The notes under the pieces are model-generated. The model was not told where the DNA came from and did no database searches. It saw nothing but the letters and a program-made list of their open reading frames with translations. From the NCBI RefSeq assembly GCF_009720725.1, contig NZ_WNKT01000001.1, positions 62,001 to 126,000 on the forward strand: a stretch of DNA of 64,000 bases, written 5' to 3'. Made by a program: the position numbers and the translations under genes. Origin of the DNA: Allochromatium palmeri (lineage in GTDB: Bacteria; Pseudomonadota; Gammaproteobacteria; Chromatiales; Chromatiaceae). Below, in pieces: positions 59,001 to 64,000 of the stretch (within the stretch, counting starts at the first letter, position 1; every line of letters begins with the position of its first letter).

Positions 59001-59489
59001 CCCGGTGCGGATGGTCTGATCCTGATCGGTGGGGTGCAGGTGATGAAGGGCTATCTGGGCGCGCCCGAGAAGACCGCCGAGGCCATCGTCGAGCTGGACG
59101 GCACGCGCTGGTACAAAACCGGCGACAAGGGTCATCTCGATACCGACGGCTTCCTGACCATCGTCGACCGCTATTCGCGTTTCGCCAAGCTCGGCGGCGA
59201 GATGATCAGCCTGAGCGCCGTTGAGGACGCGGTGCGGCAGGCGCTCCTGTTGCCGGAGCTGGAACTGGTCGCAGTCAATGTGCCTGACGAACGCAAGGGC
59301 GAGCGGATCATCCTGCTTGCAGCGTCCGAGTCCGGTATCGAAGCGGAGAGTCTGCGTCGCGCCATGCTGGCGAGCGGGGCCAATCCGTTGACCATCCCAG
59401 CCGAAGTTCGGCGTGTCGAGGCTATACCCAAGCTCGGCAGCGGCAAGACGGATTTCGGCGCGGCGCGTCGGCTGGCGCTGAGCGGTTGA
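56025..59489 (+). CDS. LplT-Aas type fusion: MFS transporter, acyltransferase and acyl-[ACP] ligase
   Basis: A 1154-residue protein with three parts. Residues 1-430 form a polytopic MFS domain (FVDLGHKIVIQNTLFKTYDGD start), resembling the lysophospholipid transporter LplT. Residues about 435-620 are a PlsC acyltransferase (LGNHVSWIDWAM with HX4D, FPEGTLSKNGQL). Residues about 640-1150 are an AMP-dependent ligase (ILFSSGSEGTPKGIELTH, ILEGYGATETTPV, YKTGDKGHLD). Such fusions import lysophosphatidylethanolamine and re-acylate it. A GTG at 56037, behind GGGGGC, is an alternative start. Confidence 0.92.
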   Translation: MGATVGQLFRIAGFLPYILMIFLNAFVDLGHKIVIQNTLFKTYDGDAQILLTAIVNALILLPFVMLFTPSGFIADRFPKNRVMRASAWVAVALTLCITLFYHLGWFWPAFGMTFLLAAQSAFYSPAKYGYIKELVGKEALTTANGWVQATTTTAILAGIFVFSILFETRLAGATFETPDQVTVLIAPLGWVLVACSIVELIVAYRLPCLNTGGALRFDWGRYASARYLRDNLHAAWDNQVIWLSIVGLSIFWAISQVILAAFPAFAKETLGETNTIVIQGLLACSGVGIILGSIIAGRVSRGHIETGLIPIGAIGIALALFLLPGLDSTGAHALNFLALGVLAGFFLVPLNALIQFNAGESGLGRVLAANNFVQNVVMLSFLGLTVLAAWFEVGGLPVMLALAVIALGGAIYTTYQLPQSLLRFLIGRLMATRYRLNVIGLKNMPAQGGVLMLGNHVSWIDWAMVQLASPRPVRFVMERWIYERWYLRWFLDFFGVVPISRASSRQAIQTIARLIDAGEVVCLFPEGTLSKNGQLSEFKRGFELSARAASSGVILPFYQRGLWGSRFSYASDKLRTNRRQGRAREVIVAFGLPLPLASSTEQVKQAVFELSVSSWRAYVETLPTLPAVWLATAKRDLKALAIVDSVGTTLNNRRLLTAVLLFARRIRRLAPESAVGILMPASSAGAIANLAALVAGKTVVNLNYTASAEALRAGVEQAGVRHVITADRFLRKLEQRGIDPAGALPGVTLHPMESIRAQIWRLEVLWVMGLASLLPASALGRLFGRPGRADDTAAILFSSGSEGTPKGIELTHRNILANVRQISDVLNMERDDVLLANLPLFHAFGLTATTFMPLLEGLPMVCHPDPTDAVGTAKAIARYRATVLCGTSTFLRLYVRNTKVHSLMLQSLRIVVAGAERLAPEVREGFALKFHKEILEGYGATETTPVASVNVPDALETETWKVQTGSRSGTVGMPLPGTSFRIVDPETLETLPPGADGLILIGGVQVMKGYLGAPEKTAEAIVELDGTRWYKTGDKGHLDTDGFLTIVDRYSRFAKLGGEMISLSAVEDAVRQALLLPELELVAVNVPDERKGERIILLAASESGIEAESLRRAMLASGANPLTIPAEVRRVEAIPKLGSGKTDFGAARRLALSG

Positions 59490-59580
59490 TCGGCCGCCGG
59501 CGCATTGGTACCGGCGATGCGTTGCGCCATTTTGAGCGTCTGAGTGAAAAGCGCCTGTTTTCATAACGACTTGGACGCTA

Positions 59581-59605
59581 GAATCGTTGCAAAAATCGTT
59601 GCAGT
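59581..59605 (+). promoter_or_regulatory. Direct repeat upstream of the HipA-like gene
   Basis: ATCGTTGCA occurs twice, 13 bases apart (gaatcgttgcaaaaatcgttgcag), ending about ten bases before the TTG start of the HipA-like gene. A spacing of just over one helical turn is compatible with an operator for the gene's own winged-helix domain; this is inference. A GAGG site at 59606-59609 serves the TTG. Confidence 0.35.
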
Positions 59606-59614
59606 GAGGCTGTC

Positions 59615-60952
59615 TTGTCGACTCTCTCCGATCTCCGTCAGGCGCTGACACAGAATCCGCCGGTTTCGACCCGCGAGCTGTGCCGGCGTCTGGGCGGTAT
59701 CGACCGTGCCACCCTGTTGCGCCGGGTGCGCCGTCTGGAGGGCGAGGTGGTGCGTCTCGGTCAGGCGCGACGCTCGTCCTATGCACTACGACGCGTGATG
59801 CGCGGGCGGTTGGAGCCGCTTCCGCTCTATCGGCTCGACGACACGGGCGCCGGCCATCTGCTCGGCTGGCTGAGTCTGATCGAGCCTGAAGGCAGCGCCC
59901 TGGAGTGGGAGGACGACTGCCCCTGGCCGCTCGATCCTGCCATGAGCGACGGTTGGTTCGAGGGATTGCCGTACATGCTCTACGACATGGCGCCACAGGG
60001 ATTCCTCGGGCGACATTTCGCGCATCGTCATGCCCATCGGCTCGGTGTCAGCGAACGCTTGTCGGACTGGTCGGACGCCGATCTCGTGCATGTGCTGTCA
60101 ACGCTGGGGCACGACCAGCCAGGTGATCTCATCCTCGGCGAGGCCGCCTTTGAAGCCGAACTCGAAGCCCGCGCTCAGCGCCGATCTGTCGCTCGCGAGG
60201 ACTATCCAGCGCTGGCCGAGCGCGCCTTGGCGTTCGGTGAGCCGGGTTCGTCGGCCGGCGGCGAATATCCGAAGTTCACGGCGCTGGTCGAGTCCGACGG
60301 TCGGCCGGTGTCAGTGATCGTCAAATTCTCCGGGGCCGACGAAACGCCGACCGTACAGTGCTGGTCGGACCTGCTCATTGCCGAGCATCTGGCCCTGGAG
60401 GTCTTGCGGGATGGGCTGGCGCTGCCAACGGCCACCAGTCACATCGTCCAGGTGGGCGGACGCACCTTTCTGGAGGTCGAGCGTTTCGATCGTCACGGAC
60501 GCCATGGGCGCGCTCCGGTCTGCACCCTGGCTGGCCTCAATCCGGCCCTGATCGGACTGGCGGCCGAACCCTGGCCGGTCAAGGCGGTCGACCTGCATCG
60601 GCGCGGTTGGCTTTCCCTGGAGGAACTCGAACGTATCCGCCGTCTATGGTGGTTCGGTCGACTCATCGCCAACACCGACATGCACGACGGCAATCTGGCC
60701 TTCGTCCCCGGACTGGCGCTGGCCCCCGTCTACGACATGCTGCCGATGCGCTATGCACCGACACGCACCGGCGAAGTGCCGCTCGTGGAGTTCCAGTCGC
60801 CGGTGCCGCGTCCGGATCAGCGGGACGCCTGGGCCGTGGCCCACCCGGTCGCCGTCCGTTTCTGGGAGCGTGTCGCCGACGAGCCGACCGTCAGCCGTCC
60901 GTTCCAGGCGATCGCGCGTCGGAATGCCGGGATCCTGTGCGCGAGTGTTTGA
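59615..60952 (+). CDS. HipA-family kinase, YjjJ/HipH-like, with N-terminal winged helix
   Basis: A 445-residue protein. Residues 1-60 look like a DNA-binding winged helix (VSTRELCRRLGGIDRATLLRRVRRL), as in E. coli YjjJ/HipH. The kinase part has the Ser-rich autophosphorylation loop GSSAGGEYPKF (211-221), the catalytic NTDMHDGN (353-360) and PVYDMLPMRY. HipA-family toxins phosphorylate aminoacyl-tRNA synthetases; the target here is unknown. No separate HipB antitoxin gene lies beside it, as expected if the fused helix-turn-helix takes that role. Start codon is TTG. Confidence 0.88.
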   Translation: MSTLSDLRQALTQNPPVSTRELCRRLGGIDRATLLRRVRRLEGEVVRLGQARRSSYALRRVMRGRLEPLPLYRLDDTGAGHLLGWLSLIEPEGSALEWEDDCPWPLDPAMSDGWFEGLPYMLYDMAPQGFLGRHFAHRHAHRLGVSERLSDWSDADLVHVLSTLGHDQPGDLILGEAAFEAELEARAQRRSVAREDYPALAERALAFGEPGSSAGGEYPKFTALVESDGRPVSVIVKFSGADETPTVQCWSDLLIAEHLALEVLRDGLALPTATSHIVQVGGRTFLEVERFDRHGRHGRAPVCTLAGLNPALIGLAAEPWPVKAVDLHRRGWLSLEELERIRRLWWFGRLIANTDMHDGNLAFVPGLALAPVYDMLPMRYAPTRTGEVPLVEFQSPVPRPDQRDAWAVAHPVAVRFWERVADEPTVSRPFQAIARRNAGILCASV

Positions 60953-60990
60953 GTGGCGTGGTCGTCACATCTGCAAGACTTCATTGAGTG

Positions 60991-61007
60991 TTGATGTTAT
61001 ATATAGT
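60991..61007 (+). promoter_or_regulatory. AT-rich promoter element before hicA
   Basis: TTGATGTTATATATAGT in an otherwise GC-rich gap ends 12 bases before the hicA ATG. TATAGT at 61002-61007 is a good -10 box; no clear -35 is present at 17 bases. The alternating TATATA core could be an autoregulatory site for HicB. Confidence 0.45.
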
Positions 61008-61019
61008 ACCGTTCGGCGC

Positions 61020-61205
61020 ATGAGCAATGCCGCTAAACTCTTGGCCGCCATGCGTCGCAACCCCCTCGATTGGCGTCAGGAGGGAACGAGTCACTGTGTC
61101 TTCATTCGCGCCGATGGCCGAACGCTACCCGTGCCCGCGCGTCGCCCGATCAAGCCGATCTACGTCAAGAAGTTTCTGGAATTGTTGGACGGAGACCAGC
61201 CGTGA
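61020..61205 (+). CDS. hicA: HicA-like mRNA interferase toxin
   Basis: A 61-residue HicA-family toxin. It shows the small alpha-beta-beta-beta-alpha layout, with LLAAMRRNPLDWRQEG, then SHCVFIRADGRTLPVP, where the usual catalytic His sits in TSHCVF, and ends KKFLELLDGDQP. It is immediately followed by hicB with a GTGA overlap, in toxin-first order. The likely activity is translation-independent mRNA cleavage held back by HicB. Confidence 0.85.
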   Translation: MSNAAKLLAAMRRNPLDWRQEGTSHCVFIRADGRTLPVPARRPIKPIYVKKFLELLDGDQP

Positions 61206-61570
61206 ATGACCTGAATGCCTACCCTTTCGAGATTCGCCCGCTCAGCCCGGAAGAGGGGGGCGGGTTTCTGGTGTCCTATCCGGATTTTTCGGAGTGCATC
61301 GCCGATGGCGAGAGCATCGAGGAAGCCATCGCCAATGGCCGCGACGCGCTCCAAGCCACGATCGCCACGCTGGAATCCAAGGGGTTCACCGCACCCGCGC
61401 CTAACAGCGGCGGTGTGGCTTCGGGAAAGTTCGTCGCGCGCGTTCCTAAGACACTCCATGCCCAATTGAGCCTGCGTGCCAGGGCCGAAGGCGTATCGCT
61501 CAATTCACTAGTCGTGTCGTTTCTGGCCGAAGGCTTGGGGCGCTCGGAGCACCGAGCCGGAGTCCGTTAG
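61202..61570 (+). CDS. hicB: HicB-like antitoxin
   Basis: A 122-residue antitoxin. The N-terminal HicB fold is seen in GGGFLVSYPDFSECIADGES and EEAIANGRDALQATI. The C-terminal part ARVPKTLHAQLSLRARAEGVSL is an Arc/MetJ-type ribbon-helix-helix for DNA binding. The GTG start overlaps the hicA stop, giving strict coupling. The next gene begins at the base after the stop. Confidence 0.87.
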   Translation: MNDLNAYPFEIRPLSPEEGGGFLVSYPDFSECIADGESIEEAIANGRDALQATIATLESKGFTAPAPNSGGVASGKFVARVPKTLHAQLSLRARAEGVSLNSLVVSFLAEGLGRSEHRAGVR

Positions 61571-62521
61571 ATGTCTGATTCGACAGCTCTCAGTTTGACC
61601 ATCCTGGGTACCGGCGCGCTCGGCGGTTTCTATGGCTCCCGGCTGCTCCTGGGCGGCGCGACCGTGCAGTTCATCGCGCACAGCGATGTCGACTGGATTC
61701 GCGCGCATGGCCTGCGCGTCGACTCGCCGCTCGGCGACCAGCACCATCATCCGGTCGCGGTCTATGCCGACTCGGACCCGATCCCGCCGAGCGATGTGGT
61801 CTGCATCGCGCTCAAGACCACCCAGAATGCCCGGTTGCCCGAGCTGCTCGCGCCGCTGATCGGGGAGGGCACGGTCATTCTGAACTGGCAGAACGGTCTG
61901 ACGCTGGAGGAGGAACTGGCGGCGCGCTTTCCCCAGGCGACCGTCATCGCTGGACTGTGCTTCCTGTGCTCGAACAAGGTCGGGCCGGGGCATATCGTCC
62001 ATCTCGACTATGGCCGTGTCAGTCTGGCGGCGCTGGATGAACGCGGGGGCGATTGGCTGCCACGACTGCAAGCGGCCTTTGGTGCCGGCGGCATCGAGAC
62101 CGATGTTCAGCCCTCGCTGCCCGCCGCGCGCTGGCGCAAGCTGGCCTGGAACATCCCGTTCAATGGTCTGTCGGTGCTGTTGGATCGGGATACCGACGCG
62201 ATCATGGCCGATCCCGAGGCGCGCGCCCTGGCCGAGCGGCTGATGTACGAGGTCGCCGCGGGCGCGGCGGCCTGCGGTGTCCCCTTCGATCCTGATTTCA
62301 TCCCCAAACTGCTGGCGACCACCGAGCGCATGGCGCCCTATGCGCCGAGTATGCGGCTGGATTTTCTGGGCCAGCGCGCGCTGGAGATCGAGTACATGTA
62401 CCGCCGCCCACTACGCGAGGCAGCGCGGCATGGCGTGCAGATGCCGGGCGTGGAGACCATCGCCAGTCAGTTGAGCATCCTCGATCGGGCGAATCGGGGC
62501 GGTTCGGCGCCGCCGCGCTGA
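61571..62521 (+). CDS. Ketopantoate reductase family protein (PanE/ApbA)
   Basis: A 316-residue NADP-dependent reductase. N-terminal LTILGTGALGGFYGSRLL is the Rossmann motif; VVCIALKTTQ and ILNWQNGL are typical of PanE, as is WRKLAWNIPFNGLSVLLD with the catalytic Lys. The family makes pantoate for coenzyme A, but several paralogues have other substrates; hence no symbol is given. It starts right after hicB stops, so hicA-hicB-panE may be one transcript. Confidence 0.85.
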   Translation: MSDSTALSLTILGTGALGGFYGSRLLLGGATVQFIAHSDVDWIRAHGLRVDSPLGDQHHHPVAVYADSDPIPPSDVVCIALKTTQNARLPELLAPLIGEGTVILNWQNGLTLEEELAARFPQATVIAGLCFLCSNKVGPGHIVHLDYGRVSLAALDERGGDWLPRLQAAFGAGGIETDVQPSLPAARWRKLAWNIPFNGLSVLLDRDTDAIMADPEARALAERLMYEVAAGAAACGVPFDPDFIPKLLATTERMAPYAPSMRLDFLGQRALEIEYMYRRPLREAARHGVQMPGVETIASQLSILDRANRGGSAPPR

Positions 62522-62527
62522 GTAGTC

Positions 62528-62555
62528 CCTCTCCCCTCGCAGGAGAGGGGAGAGG
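62528..62555. repeat. 11-bp inverted repeat between convergent genes
   Basis: CCTCTCCCCTC, six bases (GCAGGA), then GAGGGGAGAGG. It lies between the ends of the PanE-like and glgP genes. There is no T-run, so it may be a dispersed palindromic element of the CTCTCCCC type or a Rho-assisted stem. Confidence 0.55.
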
Positions 62556-62565
62556 AGGGACGTGC

Positions 62566-64000
62566 TCAAGCCGCCGATTTGGGCGCCACGGTTTCCAGAT
62601 GCCAGATATCGCGGTTGTATTCGGCGATGGTGCGATCCGAGGAAAAATGCCCGCTGTGCGCCGTGTTGAGGATACTCATGCGCAGCCAGTGCTCGCGGTC
62701 GCGATAGGCAGCGGCCGCACGCTCCTGCGCCTCGACATAGCTTCTGAAATCAGCGGCGGTCATCCAGGGGTCATGCGGATTGCGGATCGACAGGATGACC
62801 GAATCAAAGGCTCCAGTCTCGAACTGATTGAAGTGCCCGGATTCGAGCAGGTTCATGACATCCATCAGCGCCCGATCGCTGGCGATGATGGCATTGGGGT
62901 CATAGTGACCGCGCATTGATTCCACGCCCGCCGCCGTCAGACCGAACAGGAAGAAATGGTCCTCGCCGACCTGCTCGCGGATCTCGATATTGGCTCCATC
63001 GAGCGTGCCGATGGTCACGGCGCCGTTCATCATGAACTTCATGTTGCCAGTGCCTGATGCCTCCTTACCCGCCGTCGAGATCTGTTCCGAGAGATCGGTT
63101 CCAGGGGCGATCACCTCCATCAGCGACACCCGGTAGTCAGGCACGAAGGCCACACGCAGCAGACCGGCGGTCGCCGGGTCCATGTTGACGACATGGGCGA
63201 CATTGTTGATCAGCTTGATGATCTGCTTGGCCATCACATAGCCGGGCGCGGCCTTGCCGCCGATCAGGACCGAGCGCGGGGTCCAGTTGGCTGTATCGCC
63301 GCGCTTGATGCGGTTGTAGAGATGGACGACGTGCAGGACATTGAGCAGTTGGCGCTTGTATTCATGGATGCGCTTGACCTGGACGTCGAACATGGCTTCC
63401 AGCGGAAACTCGACGCCGCAGAGTGCGCTGATCTGCTCGGCCAGCCGTGCCTTGTTGGCCTGCTTGATCTCATGCCAGCGCGTGCGGAAGGCGCTGTCCT
63501 CGGCATAGGGCGCCAGACGTGACAACTGCTCCAGATCGCGTCCCCAACCGGTGCCGATGGTCTCGTCGAGCAGATCGCGCAGACCGGGGTTGCACATAGC
63601 CAGCCAGCGGCGTGGCGTGACCCCATTGGTCTTGTTGTTGAACTTCTCCGGCCAGAGTTCGTTGAAGTCGCGGAACAACCCCTCGACCAGCAGTTGTGAG
63701 TGCAGCGCGGCCACGCCATTGACCGAGAAACTGCCGACAATGGCCAGATAGGCCATCCGTACCTGCGGATCATAGCCTTCCTCGATCAGCGACATGCGCC
63801 GCTGGCGATCGAGATCACCCGGCCAGCGCAGCGCGACCTCGGCGAGGAAGCGGGCGTTGATCTCGAAGATGATTTCCAGGATGCGCGGCAGGAGCTGGCG
63901 GAACAGCCGCACCGGCCAGCGCTCCAGCGCCTCGGGCAGGAGCGTGTGGTTGGTATAGGCCATGGTGCGGCGGGTGATGTCCCAGGCGTCTTTCCATTCC
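62566..64000 (-). CDS. glgP: GlgP, glycogen phosphorylase (5' part beyond window)
   Basis: The C-terminal ~478 residues of an alpha-glucan phosphorylase; the reading continues in frame past base 64000 (EWKDAWDITRRT upstream of the first internal Met), so the N-terminus is outside the window. It shows NGVAALHSQLLVEGLF, TNGVTPRRWLAMCNP and the pyridoxal-phosphate region EASGTGNMKFMMNGA with the lysine that binds PLP, then TLDGANIEIREQVG. It releases glucose-1-phosphate from glycogen, complementing glgC and glgB. Confidence 0.96.
   Translation of the reverse strand, partial: EWKDAWDITRRTMAYTNHTLLPEALERWPVRLFRQLLPRILEIIFEINARFLAEVALRWPGDLDRQRRMSLIEEGYDPQVRMAYLAIVGSFSVNGVAALHSQLLVEGLFRDFNELWPEKFNNKTNGVTPRRWLAMCNPGLRDLLDETIGTGWGRDLEQLSRLAPYAEDSAFRTRWHEIKQANKARLAEQISALCGVEFPLEAMFDVQVKRIHEYKRQLLNVLHVVHLYNRIKRGDTANWTPRSVLIGGKAAPGYVMAKQIIKLINNVAHVVNMDPATAGLLRVAFVPDYRVSLMEVIAPGTDLSEQISTAGKEASGTGNMKFMMNGAVTIGTLDGANIEIREQVGEDHFFLFGLTAAGVESMRGHYDPNAIIASDRALMDVMNLLESGHFNQFETGAFDSVILSIRNPHDPWMTAADFRSYVEAQERAAAAYRDREHWLRMSILNTAHSGHFSSDRTIAEYNRDIWHLETVAPKSAA

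Overview
The window is a 64-kb piece of a GC-rich gammaproteobacterial chromosome with dense gene packing and many 4-base start/stop overlaps. Gene content (NhaD antiporter, Mqo-type oxidoreductase, FetAB, glycogen genes, dTDP-rhamnose genes, and a protein that seems to join a bilin-reductase-like domain to the helical C-terminal domain of dark protochlorophyllide reductase) would fit a purple sulfur bacterium of the Chromatiaceae. That assignment is an inference; no rRNA or photosynthesis cluster is present to confirm it.

Layout. 1-2945 (minus): hisB-hisA, with the next gene starting at the window edge, and gatB. 3168-6586 (plus): rfbB-rfbA-rfbC-rfbD, the complete dTDP-L-rhamnose pathway. 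6583-13332 (minus): pgi, a very large SNF2 helicase, and the bilin-reductase-like/PCP_red fusion in one run. 13368-15306 (plus): a small accessory island with a decayed restriction-helicase tail and a HipA-like kinase/DUF3037 pair, followed by tRNA-Ser(CGA). 15810-22298 (minus): nhaD, mqo, fetB-fetA, trmB-thiG-thiS. 22326-26277: glgC and glgB diverge from a short shared promoter region, with a DUF2288 gene after glgB. 26274-29514 (minus): asnB, a coiled-coil membrane protein with 21-bp repeats, pyrD. 29633-34357 (plus): PfpI and OsmC family proteins, a SEC-C/TPR protein, a membrane protein and a DUF29 protein.

34376-56007 is a cell-surface and exopolysaccharide region: a PIG-L deacetylase, a TPR-GT41 (SPINDLY-like) transferase, a GNAT protein, several glycosyltransferases, a GT-C-like membrane protein, a DUF2304/GT2 pair and an acyltransferase that appears to use a CTG start. 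Three exported proteins of unknown role are embedded here, two of them AT-richer than their surroundings: a signal-peptide protein with its own promoter and terminator, a sialidase-like propeller protein, and a PPC-repeat protein with seven perfect xxxG tetrads. There is also a tandem serine protease whose second domain has lost its catalytic serine.

56025-64000: an LplT-Aas type lysophospholipid transporter/acyltransferase/ligase fusion, two neighbouring toxin-type modules (a HipH/YjjJ-like kinase and hicA-hicB), a PanE-type reductase, and the 3' part of glycogen phosphorylase running off the window. With glgC and glgB, glgP makes up most of a glycogen storage and mobilisation set.
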